This document shows, in pieces, positions 7,686 through 15,396 of a stretch of 64,000 bases of DNA; position 1 is the stretch's first letter; the number at the start of each line of letters is the position of its first letter. Location: positions 1-64,000 of the forward strand of contig DYJD01000002.1 in the NCBI GenBank assembly GCA_020723325.1. The letters run 5' to 3'. Origin of the DNA: Desulfosudis oleivorans. GTDB taxonomy: Bacteria; Desulfobacterota; Desulfobacteria; Desulfobacterales; SURF-7. Both the position numbers and the translations under genes were made by a program. Under the pieces are notes generated by a model, which worked only from the letters and a program-made list of their open reading frames with translations, was not told the DNA's origin and made no database searches.

Positions 7686-8558
7686 ATGAAACCGTCATTT
7701 GCAGTCGTCGGTTGCGGAAAAGTGGGCTTAGCCCTGGCCGCCCATCTAACAGCGGCGGGCTATCCCATGACCGGCGCAGCCAGTAAATCCCTTGAGTCCG
7801 CCCGAAAAGCGGCGGCTGCTGCGCAAATCCATTTTTTTTCAGATGTGCCTTGGAAAGCCACGCCTGGGGCGGATGTGGTGTTCATCACCACGCCGGACGG
7901 CACTATCGCAGAAACCTGCCAAAAAATAGCCGCTCGACATGGATTTAAAGACAATGCCGTGGTCCTGCATTGCAGCGGCGCGCTGCCTTCAACGATTCTG
8001 GCTCCGGCCAAGGAACTCGGCCTGGCCATTGGTTCCATGCATCCGTTACAAAGCTTTGCCACCGCCAGCGCCAAGGAAAATCCGTTTGAGGGCATCGTCA
8101 TTTCCACCGAAGGCGACAAAAAAGCCTTGACCCTGGCGCAGCGGATGGCTGAAGACCTGGGTGCCAGGTGCTATAAAATCAAGACCGAGGCCAAAACCCT
8201 GTATCATGCCGCGGCGGTGGTGGCTTCCAACTATCTTGTCACCCTTGAATCCATTGCGATTCAATTGCTCAAAGCCGCCGGCATACCGGAAAAAGAGGCT
8301 TTTACCGTGCTACGGCCCTTGATACTGGGCACCTTGTCCAACATTGAGTCCGTAGGAATTACCAAGGCCTTGACCGGTCCCATTGCCCGGGGGGATGCCC
8401 AAACCGTTCAGAAGCACATGGCTGCCATCCAGGAATTATCGCCCCTATTGCTGGAATTTTATAAAATTCTGGGCCGGCATACCGTGCCCATTGCCCAAAA
8501 AGCAGGGATTTCAAAAGCCGCTGCCGGCGCCTTGTTGCGCTTGCTGGAAGAAGAGTGA
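7686..8558 (+). CDS. Rossmann-fold / DUF2520 oxidoreductase
   Basis: An N-terminal NAD(P)-binding Rossmann fold (FAVVGCGKVGLALAAHL, residues 5-21) is followed by VVFITTPDGTIAETC and LHCSGALPS. A C-terminal helical DUF2520 domain starts near residue 130 (SMHPLQSFA) and contains YHAAAVVASNYLVTLE. This two-domain family resembles ketopantoate reductase and 6-phosphogluconate dehydrogenases. It is often found beside pantothenate genes, so it may act on a pantoate-related substrate. That role is inference; no substrate is known to me. Confidence 0.85.
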   Translation: MKPSFAVVGCGKVGLALAAHLTAAGYPMTGAASKSLESARKAAAAAQIHFFSDVPWKATPGADVVFITTPDGTIAETCQKIAARHGFKDNAVVLHCSGALPSTILAPAKELGLAIGSMHPLQSFATASAKENPFEGIVISTEGDKKALTLAQRMAEDLGARCYKIKTEAKTLYHAAAVVASNYLVTLESIAIQLLKAAGIPEKEAFTVLRPLILGTLSNIESVGITKALTGPIARGDAQTVQKHMAAIQELSPLLLEFYKILGRHTVPIAQKAGISKAAAGALLRLLEEE

Positions 8559-8573
8559 GGTTTGTATCTTCGT

Positions 8574-8607
8574 TTCGGCCGAATCGCGGCTGGAAGCCGC
8601 TTCCACA
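8574..8607 (-). repeat. REP-like palindrome, family A copy 1
   Basis: Read on the minus strand it is GTGGAAGCGGCTTCCAGCCG followed by CGATTCGGCCGAA. The core GCGGCTTCCAGCCGC forms a small stem. Related copies lie at 42749 and 48580, always in intergenic DNA. It sits between convergent genes (DUF2520 and the M16 protease). Confidence 0.7.
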
Positions 8608-8643
8608 GAAAAATTCGCCTCACTGAAAAAAGAAATTGATTTT

Positions 8644-8702
8644 TCGATACCGATCCCGATACCGACCCCGAGAAATAAGAATATATTACATGCGATTGCC
8701 AT
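8644..8702. repeat. CGATAC-iterated intergenic repeat, copy 1
   Basis: It contains CGATACCGATCCCGATACCG followed by ACCCCGAG, then an AT-rich stretch ending ACATGCGATTGCC. The same order, including the ACATGCGATTGCC end, recurs at 53266-53375. Copy 1 lacks most of the complementary left arm seen in copy 2. Confidence 0.7.
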
Positions 8703-8707
8703 GGGGG

Positions 8708-11668
8708 TTAGATCCGATACAGCATCAAATCCTTAATGCTTCCTTTTTCATGGACGGATTTTAATTTTTCCTCACTGGCTATGACCACCAGGGCCTGATC
8801 CCCCAGACTGCGGGAAAAATATTTTTGTGCTGTGGCCACGATCTGATCCTTCTCCAGTGCCAGCAAGCCTTTTTTAAATTCCAGCCGGCCCTCGTCCGTA
8901 AGCCCGACAATCCCGCGTTGAAAGGCCTTTTTGGCTGCGCCGGCCGGAGTATCGGGCTTGTCGATCTCCGAGCACACTTGCAGAATGGCTTCCTTGACAT
9001 CCTCGGCCTGAAAAGCGCCGGAACAGACAAACCGGGCGGCGCCGTCAAAGGCAGCCACGGTTTCCAGAATATGCGGGTCCCGGTAAGAAGCAAAACTGAA
9101 TAAACCGCTTTCCGGATTGTACAGGGCATAGCCGCCGTAGGCCCCGCCTTTTTCGCGGATCTCGCGATGCAGATACATGGAGCGCATGATCTTGCTGAGG
9201 ACGGAAAGGGCCGGCGCATCGGCATGCCCCATGCGGATGGTTGGAAGGGTACGCGCCACAAAGGAAACCGCCGTGGCTGTGCTCCACCCCTCATGGGGAA
9301 CCTCGCCGGGTAAAATGAGCTGCGGCTCGCAATAGCCATTTCCATCTGCCGCGCCGACATTTTCGTAAATCCGTTTTGCAGGCGCAAGGGCCTGCCCCAA
9401 GGCCGCGCTTTCCCCCACCAGGGCCAGCTTCAGGTTGCCGCGCTGAAAAAGGATTTCACCGATCCGGTTCAGGTCAGCGGCAAGCCCCTGGAGTAATTCT
9501 TCCCCCTTGTTGCTGTTGATGGCCCCGGTCCATTCCTTTACGGCTTTCAACTGGTGAACGCCGTACCAGGTTTCGTTCAGGGCCGCGGCCATGGAAAAAT
9601 TACGGGCCGCCAGCATCATGCAATGGCGGTGGCCGTTTTGAATCACGGCGGATTCGAGGCCGGCTTGATATTCCAGTAAAAGTGTCTTCAAACGCGTATG
9701 ATCGGCAAAGGAGAATTCCGTGAACAGCTCGCTGGTGATGTCGAACATCTTATGGATGTTGCGCAAAAGACATTTTCCGTTCAAGGAAATAAAAGGCAGA
9801 CAGTCGCCGCTTTCGTTGTAGCGGGTGCGGGCCTGGGCCCCCAGTCCGATGCCGCCCGTGTATCGATCGATCCAGCGCACCAGCTCGGTGTAATGACGCT
9901 TACGGGTACCCATGCGCGGCAAGGCTGAACAGAAAAAGGGCACCAGGGGGAGTAAACGTTCAGGCAAGGCCCCGATGCCGGCGACTCCTGAAAAATAGAA
10001 AATGCCGGAAGTGGGCTGATCATAGCAGACCACCGGCAAGTCTTCCGGATTTTCCCGCGGCTTGGTAATCTGGATCGCGGGGGGAATGTCCGAACGCGCC
10101 AGGGTCGGCAGGCAGGATACGTCCTCGGGTGCTTCCTGCAGGCGCTTCAACCTTGCGGCGTTCTCCTGCAGTTCCTGCAGATCCTCCGGCGATAAACCCT
10201 GTTGAACAGCTTTGAGTTTTTCCGCCTCTTGGGCCTTTTCCCTTTCCGCTTTTTGCTGGTCCGGCAAAAGGGTCAGCAGCACCCGATGTTGGTTCTTCAA
10301 GAAATAGCTTTCGATCCGGTTTTCAAAAAAGCGTCCTTTTTCGAGTTCTTCCCGGAGTTTTTGAAGATCCGCATCCAACTGCAGAACTTTTTGCGGCTCT
10401 CCGCCGTGAAACCATGCGCCGGTCAAGGTCAACAGCAAACGCAGGCCATAGGGATAGGGGCTGTTGGTGATTTCTTTGCGATGAAATTCGATTTGGTGAA
10501 TGGCGGATTCGATCATTTCCGGATCAACCTCCTTGTCCACCAGCTCCTGTAGAACTGAAAAAATGATTCCCTGTATTTTTTCACCACTGTCTTCCGCCGT
10601 TCCTTTGAGGCCGCAGGAAAACATGGTGTCACGGTTATCGGCGTCAAAGCCGGTTCCGTCACTTAGGGCCGTGCCGAGTCCGGAATCAATCAGGGCCTTA
10701 CGCAGGGGCGAAGCGGAATTGCCTAGCAGGATCTGCTCCAGCAATTTCAGAACCAGGACCTCGAAGGAGTCCTTGATATCGGCTGTCAACCAGGCAACAC
10801 AGGCCTGGCATTTCCGTTTGGGATCTTCGCTTTCGGCCAAGGCATAGGTATAGGTTTTTTCGCGGGATGACTTCCAACGGGGCTGGGACAGGACATGGGT
10901 TTCAGGATCAATGGGTTGAAAGCGGGTCAAAATTGCTTCTTCTATATAGGCCAAGCTGTCCGATAATTCGAAGTTCCCGTAAGTATAAAAATAGGCATTG
11001 CTGGGATGGTAGTGACGCTGGTGAAAGGTCTTCAACTGGGAATGGGTCAGGGCCGGAATCTCGGCCGGATCACCGCCGGAATTGAATCGATAAGTGGTCT
11101 CCGGATACAAGGCATTCATCATGCCGCGCACCATGACCTGGTCCGGGGAAGACATGGCCCCTTTCATTTCATTGTATACAATGCCTTTATAGACAAGCTC
11201 CGGCCGGCCGGATGAATCCGATACAAGTTCCAGTCGATGTCCTTCCTGCTGAAAGCTGAGCGGATCAATGCGGGGGAAAAATGCGGCATCCAGGTAGACA
11301 TTCATCAGGTTGTAGTAATCTTTTCGATTTTGCGTGGAAAAGGGGTATAAGGTCCAGTCCGAAGAAGTAAAAGCATTCATAAAAGTGCTGAGACTTCTTT
11401 TCAGCATGGCGAAAAAGGGGTCACGCACGGGAAATTTCTGCGAGCCGCACAGGACGGTATGCTCGAGAATATGGGCGACACCGGTGGAATCCGTCGGTAC
11501 GGTTTTAAAGGCCACCGCAAAAGTGTTTTCCGGATCATCCCTTTGAATATGAATATGTCGCGCCCCGGTTTTCACATGGGCAAGCCGGTGAAACACCGCG
11601 TTGATTTCAGGCAAGGCCTGAACTTGCCGGACCTCGTATCCCAATATTTTCTCGCCTGTTTTCAGCAT
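8708..11668 (-). CDS. Insulinase-family M16C metalloprotease (PreP-like)
   Basis: A 986-residue zinc peptidase of the presequence-protease type, which closes as two halves around short peptides. The inverted zinc motif HILEH (about 65-69) is present, with the downstream glutamate in VYNEMKGAM. The M16C-associated linker and a second inactive half follow, with EKGGAYGGYALYNPESG supplying the conserved substrate-binding segment near 840. There is no signal peptide, so it is probably a cytoplasmic peptide scavenger. It ends convergently toward the DUF2520 gene, with repeats between. Confidence 0.92.
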   Translation of the reverse strand: MLKTGEKILGYEVRQVQALPEINAVFHRLAHVKTGARHIHIQRDDPENTFAVAFKTVPTDSTGVAHILEHTVLCGSQKFPVRDPFFAMLKRSLSTFMNAFTSSDWTLYPFSTQNRKDYYNLMNVYLDAAFFPRIDPLSFQQEGHRLELVSDSSGRPELVYKGIVYNEMKGAMSSPDQVMVRGMMNALYPETTYRFNSGGDPAEIPALTHSQLKTFHQRHYHPSNAYFYTYGNFELSDSLAYIEEAILTRFQPIDPETHVLSQPRWKSSREKTYTYALAESEDPKRKCQACVAWLTADIKDSFEVLVLKLLEQILLGNSASPLRKALIDSGLGTALSDGTGFDADNRDTMFSCGLKGTAEDSGEKIQGIIFSVLQELVDKEVDPEMIESAIHQIEFHRKEITNSPYPYGLRLLLTLTGAWFHGGEPQKVLQLDADLQKLREELEKGRFFENRIESYFLKNQHRVLLTLLPDQQKAEREKAQEAEKLKAVQQGLSPEDLQELQENAARLKRLQEAPEDVSCLPTLARSDIPPAIQITKPRENPEDLPVVCYDQPTSGIFYFSGVAGIGALPERLLPLVPFFCSALPRMGTRKRHYTELVRWIDRYTGGIGLGAQARTRYNESGDCLPFISLNGKCLLRNIHKMFDITSELFTEFSFADHTRLKTLLLEYQAGLESAVIQNGHRHCMMLAARNFSMAAALNETWYGVHQLKAVKEWTGAINSNKGEELLQGLAADLNRIGEILFQRGNLKLALVGESAALGQALAPAKRIYENVGAADGNGYCEPQLILPGEVPHEGWSTATAVSFVARTLPTIRMGHADAPALSVLSKIMRSMYLHREIREKGGAYGGYALYNPESGLFSFASYRDPHILETVAAFDGAARFVCSGAFQAEDVKEAILQVCSEIDKPDTPAGAAKKAFQRGIVGLTDEGRLEFKKGLLALEKDQIVATAQKYFSRSLGDQALVVIASEEKLKSVHEKGSIKDLMLYRI

Positions 11669-11711
11669 GTCGCTGGTCCCCTCTTCATTCTAAATTATGC
11701 AATTACTGCTG

Positions 11712-12098
11712 TCAGGAGGCTATATAAATGCCGCGGCTTTTTCTTTTGATTTTTCCCAATCTGTTCAAACGGAAAATGATATTGCGCAATTTTTTATCCG
11801 GAAAGCCGGTTTTTGCCTGAATTTCGGAAAAGTCGGCGCCCTTTTTGCTATCTTTTACCACCCCAAGGGCGATATCGGCCGCTGATGAGCCTGCGCCGCT
11901 TCTTGCCCGGACGGCCCGCCCGCCTTCAACCGCCCGCCCTGCCCGTGTGGATATACGCGTGACTTTTTTCACCAGCTTCTCAATATTATCCAAGCGGGTC
12001 ATGAGCTTTTCAATGTCTTTTTTGGTAGAAATATTGTATTTCTGCAGGAACCCCTTCATCATTACGTCAAAACTTACGGCTTTTTCCTTTTTAGCCAT
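11712..12098 (-). CDS. Small coiled-coil / winged-helix protein (128 aa)
   Basis: The N-terminal half (SFDVMMKGFLQKYNISTKKD, then IEKLMTRLDNIEKLVKKV) looks like a phasin-type coiled coil. After a basic Arg/Ala/Gly linker, the C-terminal half (FSEIQAKTGFPDKKLRNIIF) resembles a winged helix. A DNA-associated or nucleoid-scaffold role is possible, but I do not recognise a characterised family. It has an excellent AAGGAGG ribosome site and its own promoter at 12172-12200. Confidence 0.75.
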   Translation of the reverse strand: MAKKEKAVSFDVMMKGFLQKYNISTKKDIEKLMTRLDNIEKLVKKVTRISTRAGRAVEGGRAVRARSGAGSSAADIALGVVKDSKKGADFSEIQAKTGFPDKKLRNIIFRLNRLGKIKRKSRGIYIAS

Positions 12099-12171
12099 GG
12101 CGTCCTCCTAAGGTTAGGGATTGATCAGGTAGTTATCATGAAAAATTATTTGCTGTTTGACTATTCATATA

Positions 12172-12200
12172 AAAATAGTAAAATATCAGTTAAAAGTCAA
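12172..12200 (-). promoter_or_regulatory. Sigma70-type promoter for the gene at 11712-12098
   Basis: On the minus strand: TTGACT (12200-12195), a 17-base spacer, TATTTT (12177-12172). The start codon lies 74 bases downstream. Confidence 0.5.
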
Positions 12201-12280
12201 GAAGCCGAATAGCATATTACGGAATATGGCGGTATAACAGCTAGAAATCAAATAAATGAATAAATGTGAGAGAAAAAATA

Positions 12281-13132
12281 ATGACCGGACCTCGATTGCT
12301 TCTTAAGAAATGGGATCTTTCCGCCAAAAAACAATTCGGTCAGAATTTTCTGAGCGAACCGGCCACGGCCCGCAGAATTGTGGAGCAAGCCGGAATAACT
12401 CCCAATGATGCTATCCTTGAAATCGGAGCCGGCTTGGGCGCCCTGACAATCCCCATCGCCCTTACCGGCGCCCAAGTGATCGCCCTTGAAAAAGACTATG
12501 AGTTGGTTCGGATCCTGGAGGAAGAAATCGCCGGCCATGGGCTGAATAACGTTGCAGTCCTGAACGGCGACATATTGCGCTTCAATCTGCAAGACCTGTC
12601 GGAAAAAGCCGGTCGAAAACTGGTGGTCATGGGGAATCTGCCCTATAATATCTCCTCCCAGGTGGTTGTCCGGCTTATTCAAAACCGCGGCTGGGTGGAG
12701 CGGGCGGTTCTCATGTTCCAAAAAGAACTTGCCCAAAGGATCGCTGCAACCCATGGCGGCAAGGAATACGGCCGCATTTCGGCCATGCTTCAGTACTGCG
12801 CCGCGATCAGAACCTTGGCCCGGGTCGAAGCCCATCAGTTTTTTCCAAAACCCAAAGTGGATTCTTCCATTTTGGAAATCCGGTTTAAAGAAGTCATCCC
12901 TGAACCGGCGGATGATGAGGCCCTGCTTTTTCGATTGATCAAGGCCGCCTTTGGAAAAAGGCGAAAAACCCTGAAAAATGCCCTGACCGGCAGCGAACTC
13001 GGCATCACCGCGGCCCAGGCCCTGGATCTGCTGGATCGAACCGGAATCGCGCCCGAAAGAAGGGCGGAAACCCTTGCTGTGAGTGAGTTTGTGGCGCTGA
13101 GCAATGCCCTGACCCGAATGTGGGCCCAATGA
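12281..13132 (+). CDS. rsmA: 16S rRNA (adenine1518/1519-N6)-dimethyltransferase
   Basis: Dimethylates two adjacent adenines in helix 45 of 16S rRNA late in 30S assembly. Signatures are KKQFGQNFL near the N-terminus, the SAM-binding EIGAGLGALT (about 45-54), and the catalytic NLPYNISS (about 115-122), followed by the C-terminal helical domain. Length from the ATG at 12281 is 283 aa, normal for the family; an in-frame GTG five codons earlier is possible. It stands alone, divergent from the coiled-coil gene. Confidence 0.96.
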   Translation: MTGPRLLLKKWDLSAKKQFGQNFLSEPATARRIVEQAGITPNDAILEIGAGLGALTIPIALTGAQVIALEKDYELVRILEEEIAGHGLNNVAVLNGDILRFNLQDLSEKAGRKLVVMGNLPYNISSQVVVRLIQNRGWVERAVLMFQKELAQRIAATHGGKEYGRISAMLQYCAAIRTLARVEAHQFFPKPKVDSSILEIRFKEVIPEPADDEALLFRLIKAAFGKRRKTLKNALTGSELGITAAQALDLLDRTGIAPERRAETLAVSEFVALSNALTRMWAQ

Positions 13133-13193
13133 CCTGTTGCGCCGAAAAAAGGAAACGGCTTCATCTAAAATTCGTTCATTTCACAGTTATTTG

Positions 13194-13222
13194 TTGACAA
13201 AACAAACATTTGAATTTATTTA
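13194..13222 (+). promoter_or_regulatory. Promoter before ihfA
   Basis: TTGACA (13194-13199), 17 bases, TATTTA (13217-13222). The ihfA start codon is 54 bases downstream. Confidence 0.45.
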
Positions 13223-13275
13223 TAGCCATAGGAATCAAAGCGCCCTGGTTTAACGAAAAACGAAGGAGCACTCTT

Positions 13276-13569
13276 ATGACACTTACCAAAGAACAAATTG
13301 TTGATGCCATTCAAGAGCAAATCGGGTTTCACAGGAAAAAGAGCGCCGAACTAGTAGAATCGCTGTTGGAGATCATCAAGCGCTCCCTGGAAAACGGCGA
13401 TGATGTTCTCATCAGCGGTTTTGGAAAATTCTGCGTAAAGCACAAATCTGAAAGAAAAGGCCGCAACCCCGCCACCGGCCATGACATGATGCTGGCCAAA
13501 CGAAAGGTGGTGACCTTTAAGTGTTCTTCTGTTCTTCGTCAACGTGTTGCCGGCGACGGCAAGATCTGA
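13276..13569 (+). CDS. ihfA: Integration host factor alpha-type DNA-bending protein
   Basis: HU/IHF family, 97 aa from the ATG at 13276, which has GGAG at good spacing; the longer frame from 13210 runs back into the promoter and is rejected. LTKEQIVDAI opens the dimerisation helices, GDDVLISGFGKF is the body signature, and GRNPATGHD forms the minor-groove arm around the conserved proline, followed by RKVVTFK. This arm sequence favours IHF-alpha over HU. IHF bends DNA and assists sigma54 activators, relevant to the activator at 45050-47278. It is 14 bases from the next gene and probably cotranscribed. Confidence 0.9.
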   Translation: MTLTKEQIVDAIQEQIGFHRKKSAELVESLLEIIKRSLENGDDVLISGFGKFCVKHKSERKGRNPATGHDMMLAKRKVVTFKCSSVLRQRVAGDGKI

Positions 13570-13583
13570 TTTAAACGCAATAA

Positions 13584-14594
13584 ATGAAAAAACAATCCTT
13601 TCTTCTGGTCGATACCAACTCCATTGCCTTGAGGGAGCTGACCGACATTTTAAAATACATCGGCTGTCGTGACATTCAAAAAGCGCAAAGTACCAGCGAT
13701 GCTTGGACACTGTTGCGCACCCGTGAATTCGGGTGTGTCATTTGCGCTTGGGACATGCCTGAAATGACCGGTCTTGCCTTGCTGCGCATCGCCCGGGGGG
13801 AAGATCGATTTTTCAACCTGCCTTTTTTCCTGACAGATGCAGCCTTTACCAAGGTCAAGGTGGTTCAGGCCGGCCAATCCGGAGTGACCGGTCTTTTGGT
13901 CTGTCCTTTTGATGTGAACAATATTAAGGACAAAATCACCGCGCTTGCCGAGCTGCCCAAAGACGAAATTCCGCCGGATACAAAAAAATGCCTTGAAAGC
14001 GGAATGGAGTTGATCGAAAACCAGCAATATGAAAAGGCCTTGGCGGTTTTTGAAAACCTGACAAAGCAGACAGAAAATGCCGAGTACTATTACAACATCG
14101 GCTATATCAAAACCGCCCAGGAAAAATACGGCGATGCCATTGCTGCTTTCCGCAAGGCCACCCAGTTGGATCGGTTATATGCCAAAGCTTATGAGGCCAT
14201 GGGGCGGGCCTACCAACATCTGGGGAATTCGGAAGAAGCCAAAAAATTCCTGCAAAAGGCGGCTGATATTTACATGAGCAAGGACAATGTGGAAAATGCC
14301 GAAGAGATATTGAATGAAATTCTTCAAATCAGCCCGGATACCATCAATGTATACAACAGTCTGGGTGTCCTGTACCGCAAAAAAGGCGACCTGGACAGGG
14401 CTCTCAACAATTATCTCAAAGCCTTAAAAGTCCATCCCAATGAATCCCATATTCATTATAATATCGGTCGTCTGTATTTGGAAATGAAAGCCCCGGCAGA
14501 GGCCAAAAATCATTTTTCCAAAGCCCTCCAATTGGAGCCGGATTTCAAGGAAGCCAGGGAAGTTCTGAACGCCCTTGAACTGGTGACCGCCTGA
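13584..14594 (+). CDS. Pseudo-receiver domain fused to TPR repeats
   Basis: Residues about 1-118 align along their length with CheY, but phosphorylation residues are lost. The acidic pair is VDT instead of VDD, the phosphorylated aspartate is Ala in ICAWDMPEM, and the switch lysine is Cys in VCPFD. The threonine of FFLTDA remains. Residues about 130-330 are roughly five or six TPR units (for example YYNIGYIKTAQEKYGDAIAA). It is therefore probably a phosphorylation-independent protein-interaction scaffold. It is coupled to ihfA, 14 bases upstream. TPR-receiver fusions occur in motility and adventurous-gliding systems, but no partner is visible here. Confidence 0.88.
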   Translation: MKKQSFLLVDTNSIALRELTDILKYIGCRDIQKAQSTSDAWTLLRTREFGCVICAWDMPEMTGLALLRIARGEDRFFNLPFFLTDAAFTKVKVVQAGQSGVTGLLVCPFDVNNIKDKITALAELPKDEIPPDTKKCLESGMELIENQQYEKALAVFENLTKQTENAEYYYNIGYIKTAQEKYGDAIAAFRKATQLDRLYAKAYEAMGRAYQHLGNSEEAKKFLQKAADIYMSKDNVENAEEILNEILQISPDTINVYNSLGVLYRKKGDLDRALNNYLKALKVHPNESHIHYNIGRLYLEMKAPAEAKNHFSKALQLEPDFKEAREVLNALELVTA

Positions 14595-14667
14595 GGACCA
14601 CCATCCATTCTTTGTTTTCCTGCAATGGTCGTTTTATTTTCATATTTATCATCAAAGCCTAGTCCAT

Positions 14668-14994
14668 TCACAATTTTTCAGGACTTCGTCGGGGTATGCT
14701 GATTTTCCTTTTTTTAGGGTCTTTTTGGCTTCGAAAAAAAACCGCCGTGTGTCCGATCATGCCGACCATCTCACACAGCGCTTCTGCCGTGATTTGATCC
14801 GCCATGGCCGTTTTTCGTTCTTTTTCCTTGCATTCGATATACTTCACCTTGATCAGCTCATGGGCATCCAAGGCAGCATTGATGGTTTGAATAACAGCCG
14901 CAGTGACACCCCGCTGCCCGATATGGACGCAGGGCTTCATATCATGGGCCAGCGACCGTAAATACTTTCGCTGAAAGCCGGCCAGTTTACTCAT
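14668..14994 (-). CDS. yhbY: CRS1-YhbY (CRM) domain RNA-binding protein
   Basis: Small ribosome-assembly protein associated with pre-50S particles. LAGFQRKYLRSLAHDMKP, then VHIGQRGVTAAVIQTINAAL gives the CRM-domain GxxG loop, with LIKVKYIECKEKERKT after it. At 108 aa it is slightly longer than E. coli YhbY because of a basic tail (PKKRKISIPRRSPEKL). The start overlaps the stop of the preceding gene by 8 bases, so the two are translationally coupled; an ATG one codon earlier (14997) is equally possible. Confidence 0.92.
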   Translation of the reverse strand: MSKLAGFQRKYLRSLAHDMKPCVHIGQRGVTAAVIQTINAALDAHELIKVKYIECKEKERKTAMADQITAEALCEMVGMIGHTAVFFRSQKDPKKRKISIPRRSPEKL

Positions 14995-15379
14995 CATGGT
15001 TCTCCGTTTTTCCGTCTTCCAGATCTAGAATCTGCTCGGCTTCTTCAACGGAAGTCACATTCCGCGCGTGGTATCCAAGCATGACGGAATACTTGTCAAA
15101 CTGAAAATGCCCCAATGAGCCGAATTGTTTTCGAACACGCACGACCTTTTTCATGCCGGCATCCAGCATGATTTTCTGGGTCTTGAGGATGTATTGCTCA
15201 TCTTCCTCCGGCGTGACCTCATATTCACGCAAATCCGTCAAACAAGTAAAACCAGGTTTCAACGTTTTACAGGCCTGTGTGATCTTTTCAACAATGGTTA
15301 GGATTTCATCCTGACTTTCTTTTTTACCCACCGTTACATACAATCGATTTTTTGCCAGATCCACCCTGATTTCATGCAT
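14987..15379 (-). CDS. Conserved hypothetical protein, possibly SpoIIAA/STAS-like (130 aa)
   Basis: The protein has alternating strands and helices (MHEIRVDLAKNRLYVTVG, IVEKITQACKTLKPGFTCLT, VVRVRKQFGSLGHFQFDKYS) similar to SpoIIAA-like folds with the FTCLTDLREYEV strand. No enzyme motif or membrane segment is present. It is sandwiched between the helicase gene (17 bases upstream) and yhbY (overlapping), so all three are probably one transcript. The fold assignment is tentative. Confidence 0.65.
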   Translation of the reverse strand: MHEIRVDLAKNRLYVTVGKKESQDEILTIVEKITQACKTLKPGFTCLTDLREYEVTPEEDEQYILKTQKIMLDAGMKKVVRVRKQFGSLGHFQFDKYSVMLGYHARNVTSVEEAEQILDLEDGKTENHDE

Positions 15380-15396
15380 TGCCCCTCTCCTCTTTT

